Assembly: GCA_017614345.1 (NCBI GenBank)
Contig: JAGACB010000045.1
Span: 1 to 36,587 of the forward strand
Length of the DNA stretch: 36,587 nucleotides
Direction of reading: 5' to 3'
Source: Lachnospiraceae bacterium
GTDB lineage: Bacteria; Bacillota; Clostridia; Lachnospirales; Lachnospiraceae
A program made the position numbers and the translations under genes. The notes beneath the pieces were generated by a model. The model worked only from the letters and a program-made list of their open reading frames with translations, had not been told where the DNA came from and did no database searches. Of this stretch, positions 1 to 8,756 are shown piece by piece (the stretch's first letter is position 1; each line of letters begins with the position of its first letter).

Positions 1-1303
1 GAGAAGGGATATCCGACGAAATGTACTGCTGATAAGCAACGGAGCCGTTGGGAAGGTAGTACATGGAATTGTTGGTCAGAGTCTCAAATTCGCTGCTGGC
101 GGTATTTCCGCCGCAGACGGACATATCCATCCATCCGGATACGCAACGGTCTGATTTGGTCAGTTCCCGAAGGAAAGGCATGTAATCCTTGTTGACTGCC
201 AGTTCGCCGAGAACCGCAATATCGGAAAATGCTTCATCCATGATGACGATGATATTCGGCTTCTGATCCTCTGCCGGCTTCACGATATCCGCAGTATCTT
301 CATCATACTGTTTTGCTGCTTCGTGAAGGATCTGATCGAGCTTCTTTACATCATAGCCGGAAGGCTTACTGATCTTCATATACTTCAGATACTGCATGAA
401 GGTAATGAAGAATCCGTTATCACGATAGGAAGCCTTGGTGGTGAACAGATAGTTGGCATGCATGAAATTCGATTCAAACTTGGTCTGATGGGTCAGGAAG
501 TTCATGGTCAGGATCAGTACCAGGGCCAGGCCTGCACCGATGAGCCGCACCGGAATATTCCTGAACTTCAGTTTGGAATGAGTTGCGATCATGAGCCAGG
601 CAATAAAGCCGATGGCCAGAAAACCGGCCCGTACCGTCAGCTTTACCTTATAGTTGTCGGAAACGGAAAGGGCCGTTCCCAAGGATGCAAAATCCCAGGG
701 CAGGATCGGTACGTTCCGGCAATCCAGGACAATGTAATTGGCCAGACCGACTGCAGCAAAGAAACCGGCTGAAACAGCCATTCCCCAGGCCGCACTTCCT
801 GTCAGAAATAAAAACAGCAGGAAGAAGAAATAATAGACCAGGATATTGATCACGATCACAGAACCGTCCATGGTCCAGGCATCATGGGTCATACATTCCA
901 AAAGGAAAAATGAGGTTGCCGGCATGATACAGCAGAATATGGCGGTAAGCCAGTTTGGCAACTTAAACCGGATCAGGGTAAGTCCGATGATCCAGACACC
1001 GGAGATCATCATCAAAGACAGAGGAAATGTAAACTGTTCTTCGCTGTGCCAGGTGTAGAGAACATCTGTCAGGACCATGGCAATGATGATCACGGCTCCT
1101 GCGATCCAAAGACCGAACCGGATCTTATCAGCCTTCTCCTCGGAAATATTGAGTTTCTCTGCGAGTATACCCAAAACAGATTGCTCATTCAGACCTTTAT
1201 GAGCTTTCTTTTCCTTCAGACCCTTCTTTTCTGCCTGCTCTTTCTGTTCTGTCTGCTCTTTCAGTTCTGTCTGCTCTGTCTTGGTGTCAATTGTTTCTGT
1301 CAT
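1..1303 (-). CDS. LTA synthase family protein (membrane sulfatase), partial, C-terminus outside window
   Basis: Open from an ATG at 1303 with AAAGG upstream to the window edge; 434 residues are visible. The first 40 residues are a charged Lys/Glu/Gln/Thr repeat, predicted cytoplasmic. Hydrophobic segments follow at roughly 63-81, 95-111, 118-135, 148-168, 172-193, 226-241 and 253-270, and then the start of an extracellular alkaline-phosphatase/sulfatase-type domain. Family landmarks are present: a metal-binding acid in IIVIMDEAFSD (Glu357) and the catalytic threonine in GGNTASSEFE (Thr401). Known members polymerise glycerol-phosphate from phosphatidylglycerol into lipoteichoic acid, or transfer similar phospho-groups to surface polymers, on the outer face of the membrane. 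Because the C-terminal metal-binding histidines are missing from the window, the exact substrate cannot be told. It lies downstream of the rpsA terminator, so it is probably its own unit. Confidence 0.85.
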   Translation of the reverse strand, partial: MTETIDTKTEQTELKEQTEQKEQAEKKGLKEKKAHKGLNEQSVLGILAEKLNISEEKADKIRFGLWIAGAVIIIAMVLTDVLYTWHSEEQFTFPLSLMMISGVWIIGLTLIRFKLPNWLTAIFCCIMPATSFFLLECMTHDAWTMDGSVIVINILVYYFFFLLFLFLTGSAAWGMAVSAGFFAAVGLANYIVLDCRNVPILPWDFASLGTALSVSDNYKVKLTVRAGFLAIGFIAWLMIATHSKLKFRNIPVRLIGAGLALVLILTMNFLTHQTKFESNFMHANYLFTTKASYRDNGFFITFMQYLKYMKISKPSGYDVKKLDQILHEAAKQYDEDTADIVKPAEDQKPNIIVIMDEAFSDIAVLGELAVNKDYMPFLRELTKSDRCVSGWMDMSVCGGNTASSEFETLTNNSMYYLPNGSVAYQQYISSDIPS

Positions 1304-1370
1304 TTTCCGAAACCTTTCAAGAGATCACAGTGATGTCTAAACATGTCATTCCATCTCTGCATTTATCTCT

Positions 1371-1405
1371 AAAAAAATTCAGGGGAGCAAAAGAACTGCT
1401 CCCCT
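1371..1405 (-). terminator. Rho-independent terminator after rpsA
   Basis: Perfect 9-bp stem AGGGGAGCA (1381-1389) / TGCTCCCCT (1397-1405) with a 7-nt loop. On the minus strand it is followed two bases later by a run of seven T (1371-1377). It lies 48 bp past the rpsA stop. Confidence 0.9.
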
Positions 1406-1453
1406 GTTCCTTGCTATTACATTAAGTGGTTCAAATAAACCAGATCTTCAAGA

Positions 1454-2611
1454 TCACTCAGCAGCGGGTGCTTCCTCTGCAGGAGCCTCAGCAGCTTCCT
1501 CTGCGGGAGCTTCAGCTGTCTCTGCAGGAGCCTCAGCGTTCTCCTCTGCAGGAGGCAGGATCTTCTTAACGCTGATGCTGATCTTCTTTGCATCAACTCT
1601 GAGGTCAAGAACCTCAGCGGTCACGGTCTGACCGATGGTAAGAACATCCGAAGGCTTCTCGATGTGCTCACGAGCGATCTGAGAAACATGAAGTAAAGCG
1701 TCAACGCCTTCCTCAAGTTCAACGAATGCACCGAAGTCTGTCATCCTTGCAACCTTGCCTGTTACAATGGTTCCGGGAGCATACTTCTCATCTGCATTCA
1801 CCCAGGGATTTGTATCGGGGAACTTTCTGGAAAGGCTGATCTTGTCGCCGTCGATTCCCTTAACAAATACCTCTACCTGCTGACCAACCTTCAGGAAATC
1901 CTTAGGTCTTGTAACTCTTCCCCAGGACATCTCGGAAATGTGTAACAGTCCGTCGATACCGCCGAGATCGATGAAAGCACCGAAATCGGTAAGAGTCTTA
2001 ACAACACCGCCTACAACATCACCTACAGTCAGACTGGAAAGAGCTTCTGCCTTAGCCTGAGCCTTCTTTGCAACAAGATTTGTCTTGATGTCACCGATGA
2101 CTCTGCGCTTCTTAGGCTCGCACTCGATCAGCTGCAGTTCTACTGTCTGTCCCTTCAGCTTGGACAGGTCTCTTTCAAATGCGTCAGATGCAAGGCTTGC
2201 CGGTACGAAGATACTGGAACCTTCAACATCTACCAAAACGCCTCCCTTTACTGCATCAGTAACGGTTCCTGTTAAAACCGTATGATTCTCAAAGGAGTCA
2301 AGCAGGAACTTTGTGTTCTTCTCCTGCTGTACACGAAGATAGGAAAGAAGATATCTTCCTTCTCCGTCATCTTTCTTAAGCACCTTAACGGTGAGAGTAT
2401 CGCCTTTCTTTACAAGCGCGGTCAGATCAGCAGAAGCATCCTTTGTGAACTCCTCCTTCTTAACCACACCATCAGACTTGATCCCGATATTCAGAACCAG
2501 TTCATTCTCCTTCACGTCATCGACAGTACCCTCAATGATCTCTCCTACATAGTAGGATGTCCTTCCGCCGGCTTCCTCCAGCAATTGTCCAAATTCAGAA
2601 TTCTCCGACAT
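1454..2611 (-). CDS. rpsA: 30S ribosomal protein S1 homologue (four S1 domains)
   Basis: 385 residues starting at MSENSEFGQ (ATG at 2611). The start is fixed by a perfect GAGGAGG at 2621-2627; a longer upstream frame to 2791 only reads through ispH. Four OB-fold S1 domains follow at about 17-85, 100-170, 187-256 and 272-345; the third and fourth carry the classic DFGAF(I/V)xL and LLH(I/V)S motifs. A tail of about 35 residues made of Glu-Ala-Pro repeats ends the protein. S1 binds mRNA and helps initiation in proteobacteria; in Clostridia the four-domain form is often an RNA-binding paralogue whose ribosomal role is less certain. The first 17 nt overlap the end of the cmk-ispH fusion, so translation of the two is probably coupled. 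Confidence 0.93.
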   Translation of the reverse strand: MSENSEFGQLLEEAGGRTSYYVGEIIEGTVDDVKENELVLNIGIKSDGVVKKEEFTKDASADLTALVKKGDTLTVKVLKKDDGEGRYLLSYLRVQQEKNTKFLLDSFENHTVLTGTVTDAVKGGVLVDVEGSSIFVPASLASDAFERDLSKLKGQTVELQLIECEPKKRRVIGDIKTNLVAKKAQAKAEALSSLTVGDVVGGVVKTLTDFGAFIDLGGIDGLLHISEMSWGRVTRPKDFLKVGQQVEVFVKGIDGDKISLSRKFPDTNPWVNADEKYAPGTIVTGKVARMTDFGAFVELEEGVDALLHVSQIAREHIEKPSDVLTIGQTVTAEVLDLRVDAKKISISVKKILPPAEENAEAPAETAEAPAEEAAEAPAEEAPAAE

Positions 2612-4157
2612 GTTTTTGAACCTCCTCAATGATATAGTTCGGGGTCGAAGCCCCCGCTGTAATCCCGACTGTCGCAACGCTACGTAACCAATCATCATCC
2701 AGATCCGCAAGTGTTTGAATATAACAGGTATTCTCACATTCCTTGCGGCAAATCTCGAACAGTTTCTGTGTATTGGAACTGTTCTTGCCACCGATTACAA
2801 TCATTCCATCAACCTTCGCGGCAATTTCAGAAGCCTCCGCCTGCCGTTCATGGGTTGCATTACAGATCGTATTTACAACATTTATATGATACCGCTTTTT
2901 TTCAAGTTTTGCAACTATATCTTTAAATTTTTTATAATTAAATGTCGTTTGTGACACAACGCAAATCGGCATATCTTCGGGAACTGACGCCATTTTCTCA
3001 TCCACGTCATCCAGACTCTCTATTACTATTGCCTTCGTAGTACACCACCCCAGGATCCCGTCAACCTCCGGATGCTTGGCATTTCCCACGATGACCATCT
3101 GCATTCCCTTCTCGCTTTCGCTTGCCACGGTCTGATGGATCTTCTTCACAAAAGGACACGTAGTATCAACCATTCCCAGCCCTTTTTCCATGATCCGGTC
3201 GTATATGGCCTTGCTGACACCGTGGGAACGGATGATGATCACGCCGTCCTCGATGGCTTCAAGCTCTTCGAGGGTATTGATCACATTTACCCCGCGGCTC
3301 TTTAAATCATTTACCACTTCCTCGTTGTGGATAATGGGTCCGAAGGTGTAAATGGGTCTGTCCGCATTCTTTGCGGCTTCATAAGCCTGGTCCACGGCCC
3401 GCTTCACACCGAAGCAGAATCCGGACTTTTTCGCTACGATCACCGTTCGCTTGGGAGCATCACTCTTCGTTACCGCTCCGTTTTTTTTTACACCGGTCTT
3501 CTCTTCTACAATGGCCAGGATCCGGTCAGCCACCTCTTCAATGGTCATGTAGGAGCTGTCCACGCGGACTGCATCCTCCGCTTCCTTCAGGGGCGAGATC
3601 TCGCGGGTCATGTCTCTTTGGTCCCGTTCCTCGATCTCCTTCTGAATCTGAGCTTCGTCAACTTCCATACCCTTTTCCCGGAGCTCTAAGGCTCTTCTGT
3701 GGGCTCTTACCTCACTGGATGCCGTCAGATAGATTTTCACATCCGCATTGGGAAGCACGCAGGTTCCGATATCACGGCCGTCCATGATCACATCCGCCTC
3801 GGCAGCCAGATCCAGCTGAAGCTGCAACAGATGTGCTCTCACCGCAGGAACCGCACTGACCTGAGAAGCGGCTGCGCTGACCTCAGGGGTACGGATCATA
3901 CCGGATACATCCCTGCCGTTTAAGATCACCTTCTGTTCGCCGTCCACATACTTAATGGATATATTCGCTCCCTTCACTACGGAAGCCACTGCCTCCGCAT
4001 CAGAGGGATCTACCTTGCTCTCGATGACAAAGAGAGCCACGGCCCGGTACATAGCCCCGGAATCCACGTAGATATAAGACAGCTTTGCTGCGGCCAGTCG
4101 GGCTATGGTACTCTTTCCCGCTCCCGCAGGTCCGTCAATGGCAATATTGATAGACAT
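2595..4157 (-). CDS. cmk-ispH: Fused cytidylate kinase / 4-hydroxy-3-methylbut-2-enyl diphosphate reductase
   Basis: 520 residues; ATG at 4157 with GGAGG 6 nt upstream (an ATG 30 nt earlier lacks a site). Residues 1-220 are a complete CMP kinase: P-loop GPAGAGKS (9-16), DSGAMYR (32-38), MDGRDIGT (125-132), and a lid region near RDQRDMTRE (178-186). After a short Lys-rich linker, residues 237-516 are a complete IspH, the 4Fe-4S enzyme that makes IPP and DMAPP in the last step of the MEP pathway: cluster cysteines 248 (SGFCFGV), 334 (DTTCPFV) and 432 (NTICNAT), histidines 277, 312 and 362, the QTTFN motif and GGKNSSNT. All expected catalytic residues are there, so both halves should be active. 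In related Clostridia IspH is instead often fused to S1; here S1 is the overlapping next gene. Confidence 0.95.
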   Translation of the reverse strand: MSINIAIDGPAGAGKSTIARLAAAKLSYIYVDSGAMYRAVALFVIESKVDPSDAEAVASVVKGANISIKYVDGEQKVILNGRDVSGMIRTPEVSAAASQVSAVPAVRAHLLQLQLDLAAEADVIMDGRDIGTCVLPNADVKIYLTASSEVRAHRRALELREKGMEVDEAQIQKEIEERDQRDMTREISPLKEAEDAVRVDSSYMTIEEVADRILAIVEEKTGVKKNGAVTKSDAPKRTVIVAKKSGFCFGVKRAVDQAYEAAKNADRPIYTFGPIIHNEEVVNDLKSRGVNVINTLEELEAIEDGVIIIRSHGVSKAIYDRIMEKGLGMVDTTCPFVKKIHQTVASESEKGMQMVIVGNAKHPEVDGILGWCTTKAIVIESLDDVDEKMASVPEDMPICVVSQTTFNYKKFKDIVAKLEKKRYHINVVNTICNATHERQAEASEIAAKVDGMIVIGGKNSSNTQKLFEICRKECENTCYIQTLADLDDDWLRSVATVGITAGASTPNYIIEEVQKHVGEF

Positions 4158-4251
4158 ATGGTTCCTCCAATGTTTCCTTAGATTCAAGACCCGGGCAAAT
4201 GCCGGTTCTTACTGCAGATGTCCATAATTATAGCGTAAAAACCTAAGAAAA

Positions 4252-5493
4252 TCAACAGTATTCGATGTGTGAAGCCGCCGCAAACGCGGTAGACCATGCA
4301 ATCTGAAGATTGAAACCTCCCGTTTCCGCGTCTACATCAAGGATCTCACCGGCAAAAAACAGTCCCGTAACCAGCCGGCTCTCCATGGTCTTTGGGTTCA
4401 CCTCCCGGGTATCAATGCCTCCGTGAGTGATGATGGCCTCTTCAAAGCCTCTGGTCCCGGTAACCGTCAAAGGAAAATGCTTGGTCACATGCACCAGGCT
4501 CTTTCGCTCCTCCTGGGTCACTTCATTTACCTTCTTTTCCGGGCTTACACCGGAGATGCGAAGGATCACAGGAACCAGTTTGGAGGGATACAGTGCCCCG
4601 ATCACGTTATGGATCGCCTTATTGGGTGATGAAGAAAACTCCCGCAGAAATCTGGTGTGGAGCTGCTCTTCGGAAAGGGCCGGCTTCAGATCGATCTCGG
4701 CCCTCATGGGGAAAGCCTTTCCGGTGATCACAGAGGATGCAGTCAGGACAATGGGTCCGCTGATGCCGAAATGAGTAAAGAGCATTTCCCCGAAGCCCTG
4801 TGTGATCAAAGAATCAGAGTCAAATATCTTCAGCGTAACATTTTTCAGTGACAGCCCCATAAGTTCCCTGCACAGATCTGCTTCTTTGCAGGTAAGGGGT
4901 ACCAGGGCCGGACGGAGCTTCTCCACGTGATGACCCAGTTCCTTGGCAAACTTAAAGCCGTCGCCGTCAGAGCCGGTCACAGGGTAGGACAGTCCTCCTG
5001 TAGCAAGGATCACGGCATCTGCCTTCATCTTATCCTTTCGACCGTTCTGCTCTGCTTCCACACCCGCAACCATTCCGTCACGGACCAGAAGCTTTGTCAC
5101 CTTAGTATGAAGAAGCACGGTGACGCCCAGTTCCTCCATGGCGTTCGAAAACATCTTCAGAACGTCTGAGGAATGGTCGCTCTCCGGAAATACCCGCTCT
5201 CCCCGTTCGATCTTATAGGGCAGATGATGCTCCTCGCAAAAGAGCAGAAAATCCCTGTTGTTAAAACCTGCAAAGGCACTGTGCAAAAACCGGGGATTGG
5301 TGATCACATGATCCATCAGTTCTCCCACAGGGGCTGCATTGGTCATATTGCAGCGTCCCTTTCCGGTGATAAAAAGCTTCTTTCCGGTCTTTTCATTTTT
5401 CTCGATGACGGTCACCTCATGGCCGTATAAGGCCGCCGTACAAGCGGCAAACATTCCGGCTGCACCGCCTCCCACAACGATCACTCTGCTCAT
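4252..5493 (-). CDS. HI0933/YhiN/BaiN-family FAD-dependent oxidoreductase
   Basis: 413 residues; ATG at 5493 with AAGGAG 8 nt upstream. The N-terminus is a Rossmann dinucleotide fold, VIVVGGGAAGMFAA (4-17), followed by the acidic end of beta-2 (VIEKNEKTGKK) and the GKGRCNMTN motif typical of this family. The C-terminus has the second FAD contact, GLFFAGEILDVDAETGGFNLQIA. The family includes BaiN, reported to act in bile-acid 7-dehydroxylation, and many proteins of unknown substrate; nothing here shows the substrate. It is the first gene of a run with cmk-ispH (94-nt gap) and rpsA, a neighbourhood I recall as common in Clostridia, which argues for a general rather than a specialised role. Confidence 0.88.
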   Translation of the reverse strand: MSRVIVVGGGAAGMFAACTAALYGHEVTVIEKNEKTGKKLFITGKGRCNMTNAAPVGELMDHVITNPRFLHSAFAGFNNRDFLLFCEEHHLPYKIERGERVFPESDHSSDVLKMFSNAMEELGVTVLLHTKVTKLLVRDGMVAGVEAEQNGRKDKMKADAVILATGGLSYPVTGSDGDGFKFAKELGHHVEKLRPALVPLTCKEADLCRELMGLSLKNVTLKIFDSDSLITQGFGEMLFTHFGISGPIVLTASSVITGKAFPMRAEIDLKPALSEEQLHTRFLREFSSSPNKAIHNVIGALYPSKLVPVILRISGVSPEKKVNEVTQEERKSLVHVTKHFPLTVTGTRGFEEAIITHGGIDTREVNPKTMESRLVTGLFFAGEILDVDAETGGFNLQIAWSTAFAAASHIEYC

Positions 5494-5550
5494 GGAAATC
5501 TCCTTAAATCATTCTGTTTCACTTAAAAATCCTGTTAGCCGTAAAACCAA

Positions 5551-5581
5551 TTATTGGCAGGCCGTAAAGACCTGCCAATAA
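5551..5581 (-). terminator. Hairpin terminator at the end of the decarboxylase operon
   Basis: Perfect 11-bp stem TTATTGGCAGG (5551-5561) / CCTGCCAATAA (5571-5581), 9-nt loop, 23 bp past the stop of the 5S-like carboxyltransferase gene. The tract that follows on the minus strand (TTGGTTTTAC) is only moderately T-rich, so termination may be partial. Confidence 0.7.
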
Positions 5582-5604
5582 GGAATAATGCTTTAAGTCA
5601 TAGA

Positions 5605-7014
5605 TCAAACAGGATAAGCCTTGCTCTTCTCATCGGCAACCGCAGGATCTACCTTGGTCTTCTGTGCCTGACGATACTTGAAGAAGTCTGTAGCAACCTG
5701 AGGGAACAGTGCGTAGGTCAGTACGTCCTCATCCTGCTCCTTCCACTGCTCAATCGCCTTCTCGTACTCGGGAAGCTTCGGCTCAAGAAGATCTGCCGGA
5801 CGGCAGGTAATGGGAGTAGCATCTCCGATGATCTTCTTCTGAACTTCGGGATTGAAGGGCTTTACGGTCTGACCGAATTCACCCATCATGATCTTCTTGG
5901 ATTCCTTGGTAACCATCTTATAACGCTCGCCTGCCAGAACGTTCAGCACTGCCTGAGTACCTACGATCTGAGAAGAAGGTGTTACAAGAGGCGGTTCACC
6001 GAAGTCCTTACGAACTCTCGGAACTTCCTCAAGAACCTCATAATACTTGTCTTCCTGATGAGCTTCCTTCAGCTGGGATACCAGGTTGGAAAGCATACCG
6101 CCGGGAACCTGATACTGAAGAGTCTTAATGTTAACGCCCAGAACCTTAGCGTTCATGAGACCGCTCTCCAGCCACTGCTCACGCATGGGACGGAAATACT
6201 CTGCGATCTCGGCAAGAAGGTTGATATCCAGACCGGTATCGTAGGGAGTGCCCTTGAAGGTCTGAACCATAACCTCGGTTGCAGGCTGAGAGGTACCGAG
6301 TGCCATGGGAGACATAGCGGTATCGATCACGTCTGCACCTGCTTCTACGGCCTTCATGTAGGTCATGGAAGCAACACCGGAGGTGTAATGAGTATGAACC
6401 TGGATCGGGATCTGAACGGTCTCCTTCAGAGCGGAAACCAGCTTGGTTGCCTCATAGGGAACCAGAAGACCTGCCATATCCTTGATACAGATGGAGTTAG
6501 CACCCATATCCTCAATTCTCTTGGCAATATCCTTCCAGTAATCAAGGGTATAAGCATCTCCCAGAGTATAGGACAATGCGATCTGAGCATGACCATTTTC
6601 CTTGTTTGCTGCCTTTACGGCAGTTTCCAGGTTACGGATATCATTCAGACAGTCAAAGATACGGATGATATCGATACCGTTTGCAATGGACTTCTGAACG
6701 AAATATTCTACAACGTCATCGGGATAATGATTGTATCCCAGGATGTTCTGACCTCTGAACAGCATCTGAAGCTTTGTATTCTTAAAGCCGTCACGAAGAA
6801 GTCTGAGTCTCTGCCAGGGATCCTCTTTCAGGAATCTGAGGCAGGCATCAAAGGTTGCACCGCCCCAGCACTCTACTGAGTAATAGCCAACCTTATCCAT
6901 TTTATCAATGATCGGAAGCATCTGCTCCGTTGTCATTCGGGTTGCGATCAGGGACTGATGAGCATCACGAAGGACTGTTTCGGTAATTCCTACCGGTTTC
7001 TTCTGAACTTCCAT
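5605..7014 (-). CDS. oadA: Oxaloacetate decarboxylase alpha / transcarboxylase 5S-like carboxyltransferase subunit (no biotin domain)
   Basis: 469 residues. The start MEVQKKP (ATG at 7014) is chosen because AAAGGTGG lies just before it; an in-frame ATG at 7029 has no site. The N-terminal half is an HMGL-like TIM barrel: RDAHQS (16-21), the lysine expected to be carboxylated in ICIKDMAG (Lys178) and metal ligands in QVHTHYTSG (His207, His209). The C-terminal half is the PYC/OADA domain, and the protein ends without the lipoyl-like biotin domain, which is encoded separately at 8344-8727. Known members move CO2 between carboxybiotin and pyruvate/oxaloacetate. It is the last gene of the operon and is set off from the beta subunit by a 161-nt gap with four hairpins. 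Confidence 0.9.
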   Translation of the reverse strand: MEVQKKPVGITETVLRDAHQSLIATRMTTEQMLPIIDKMDKVGYYSVECWGGATFDACLRFLKEDPWQRLRLLRDGFKNTKLQMLFRGQNILGYNHYPDDVVEYFVQKSIANGIDIIRIFDCLNDIRNLETAVKAANKENGHAQIALSYTLGDAYTLDYWKDIAKRIEDMGANSICIKDMAGLLVPYEATKLVSALKETVQIPIQVHTHYTSGVASMTYMKAVEAGADVIDTAMSPMALGTSQPATEVMVQTFKGTPYDTGLDINLLAEIAEYFRPMREQWLESGLMNAKVLGVNIKTLQYQVPGGMLSNLVSQLKEAHQEDKYYEVLEEVPRVRKDFGEPPLVTPSSQIVGTQAVLNVLAGERYKMVTKESKKIMMGEFGQTVKPFNPEVQKKIIGDATPITCRPADLLEPKLPEYEKAIEQWKEQDEDVLTYALFPQVATDFFKYRQAQKTKVDPAVADEKSKAYPV

Positions 7015-7034
7015 GTTACCACCTTTCATTATAG

Positions 7035-7144
7035 TTGCAGATCTATGATCTGCAATAATCGGCGATAACGCTTTGCGTTATCACCGGTTTGACTGCAAAG
7101 CAGTCAAACAGTTTCCTTATTTGTTGCAGATCTTTGATCTGCAA
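7035..7144 (-). repeat. Four consecutive perfect triloop hairpins in the oadB-oadA gap
   Basis: Four short inverted repeats, each with a 3-nt loop: TTGCAGATC/GATCTGCAA (7035-7055, 9 bp), GATAACGC/GCGTTATC (7064-7082, 8 bp), TTTGACTGC/GCAGTCAAA (7088-7108, 9 bp) and again TTGCAGATC/GATCTGCAA (7124-7144, 9 bp). The first and last have the same stem sequence and both are followed on the plus strand by TAATC. They fill the gap between the beta subunit gene (stop at 7176) and the last gene (start at 7014), so in the message they stand directly before the 5S-like coding region. Confidence 0.9.
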
Positions 7145-7175
7145 TAATCATACTGAAATCATATCTAGAAAATGA

Positions 7176-8306
7176 TCACTTCACACCGAAGATCGCCATA
7201 AAGGTACCTGCTGCAACAGCCGTACCGATAACGCCGGCAACGTTCGGACCCATTGCGTGCATCAACAGGAAGTTTGTGGGATCTGCTTCGGATCCTACCT
7301 GCTGGGATACACGGGCTGCCATGGGAACGACGGATACACCGGCCGAACCGATCAGCGGGTTTACCTTGCCATGTGTCAGGATGCACATGATCTTACCGAA
7401 GATAACGCCGGCTGCGGTACCGATGGCAAATGCGATCAGACCGAGAAGCACGATCTTCAGGGTATTTACGTTCAGGAAAGACTCCGCACTGGTGGTAGCA
7501 CCAACGGAAGTTCCGAGTAAGATAACAACGATATACATCATTGCATTGGAAGCTGTTTCCTGGAGCTGCTTAACAACGCCGGACTCACGGAACAGGTTAC
7601 CGAGCATCAGCATACCGACCAGAGGTGCGGTGGTAGGCAGAATGGCAACAACAACCAGTGTAACGACAACGGGGAACAGGATCTTCTCAACCTTGGAAAC
7701 AGGACGAAGCTGTTCCATCTTGATGCTCCGCTCCTTCTTTGTGGTCAGCAGCTTCATGATCGGCGGCTGAATAATGGGAACCAGAGACATGTAGGAATAA
7801 GCAGCAACTGCGATAGGTCCCATCAGCTCGGTCTGACCCAGCTTACCTGCAAGGAAAATAGAGGTAGGACCGTCAGCACCACCGATGATGGAAACGGCTG
7901 CAGCAGCCTTATCACCGAAACCGAGTGCAATCGCAGCAATGTATGCAAAGAAGATACCGAACTGTGCAGCTGCACCCAGAAGGAAGCTTGCAGGGTTTGC
8001 GATCAGGGGACCGAAGTCAGTCATGGCTCCGACACCCATGAAGATAAGGGAAGGAAGGATCGCCCACTCATCAAGCTTAAAGAAATACCAGAGCAGACCG
8101 CCCTCCTGCATGATAGGCGGATAAAGATTCACCAGCAGCATACCGAAGGAAATAGGCAGCAGCAACAGCGGCTCTTTATTCTTAGCGACCGCAAGCCACA
8201 TGAAGAACAGGGCTACAGCGATCATCACAAGATTCAGTACGGTCAGGCCGCTGAAAAATGCAGTCTGTCCGACCAAATTCTCTAATACTTTAGTTATATA
8301 GCTCAT
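7176..8306 (-). CDS. oadB: Sodium ion-translocating decarboxylase beta subunit
   Basis: 376 residues; ATG at 8306 with GGAGG upstream. Very hydrophobic, with about ten membrane segments. It has the signatures of the OadB/MmdB/GcdB family: [16 protein letters not shown], with the aspartate (Asp145) in the position that carries Na+ and protons in the Klebsiella enzyme, [19 protein letters not shown], and [19 protein letters not shown] near the end. Known members decarboxylate carboxybiotin and export two Na+ per turnover. It follows the biotin carrier by 37 nt. The length matches the family and nothing looks broken. Confidence 0.95.
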   Translation of the reverse strand: MSYITKVLENLVGQTAFFSGLTVLNLVMIAVALFFMWLAVAKNKEPLLLLPISFGMLLVNLYPPIMQEGGLLWYFFKLDEWAILPSLIFMGVGAMTDFGPLIANPASFLLGAAAQFGIFFAYIAAIALGFGDKAAAAVSIIGGADGPTSIFLAGKLGQTELMGPIAVAAYSYMSLVPIIQPPIMKLLTTKKERSIKMEQLRPVSKVEKILFPVVVTLVVVAILPTTAPLVGMLMLGNLFRESGVVKQLQETASNAMMYIVVILLGTSVGATTSAESFLNVNTLKIVLLGLIAFAIGTAAGVIFGKIMCILTHGKVNPLIGSAGVSVVPMAARVSQQVGSEADPTNFLLMHAMGPNVAGVIGTAVAAGTFMAIFGVK

Positions 8307-8343
8307 TATGACCTCCGTTTATGAATAGGAATATGGTTCCTAA

Positions 8344-8727
8344 TTAGGAAAGAGTCGCAAGAACATCGCCTGCTTCTACAGCAGAGCCGGCAGCAACATC
8401 AATCGATGCAATGGTGCCGTCCTGAGGAGCAACGATCTCATTTTCCATCTTCATAGCTTCCAGGACCATGATCACCTGGCCCTTTGTTACGGAATCACCG
8501 ACATTAGCCTTAACGGAAAGGATCTTTCCGGGCATAGGTGCAGATACCTTTACGGACCCCTGAGCGCCGCCTGCTGCCTTGGGAGCTGCTGCGGGAGCTG
8601 CCTTGGGTGCTGCTGCGGGAGCCTTGGGAGCTGCCTTAGGTGCTGCTGCGGGAGCGCTGCCTGCGCCGCCCTCTTCTACGGTTACTTCATAAACATTTCC
8701 GTTTACTGTAATTGTATAGTTTTTCAT
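8344..8727 (-). CDS. Biotin carboxyl carrier protein of the sodium-pump decarboxylase
   Basis: 127 residues; ATG at 8727 with AGGAGG upstream. A short N-terminal segment (1-20) is followed by a flexible Ala/Pro/Lys linker (about 24-56; its DNA is a GC-rich imperfect repeat) and a complete biotinyl domain (58-127). The biotinylation motif is LEAMKMENE, with Lys93 as the expected modified residue. This is the layout of the free carrier subunits (GcdC/MmdC, 1.3S transcarboxylase) and it replaces the biotin domain missing from the 5S-like protein. The linker should let biotin shuttle between carboxyltransferase sites and the membrane beta subunit. Confidence 0.95.
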   Translation of the reverse strand: MKNYTITVNGNVYEVTVEEGGAGSAPAAAPKAAPKAPAAAPKAAPAAAPKAAGGAQGSVKVSAPMPGKILSVKANVGDSVTKGQVIMVLEAMKMENEIVAPQDGTIASIDVAAGSAVEAGDVLATLS

Positions 8728-8756
8728 GATATTCCTCCTGAATAATTACTCTTGTA

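Noticed and set aside
1230-1285. Repeated CTGCTCTTTCTGTTCTG-like units.
   Set aside because: They encode the Lys/Glu/Gln-rich N-terminus of the LTA-synthase-like protein in frame; not a separate repeat element or CRISPR.
5554-6879. A 441-codon open frame on the plus strand.
   Set aside because: It lies fully opposite the well-supported 5S-like carboxyltransferase gene, has no ribosome binding site and no recognisable domain; it is a by-product of codon use on the other strand.
8560-8665. GC-rich tandem repeat that looks like a minisatellite.
   Set aside because: It encodes the Ala/Pro/Lys linker of the biotin carrier in frame, which is normal for this protein family.
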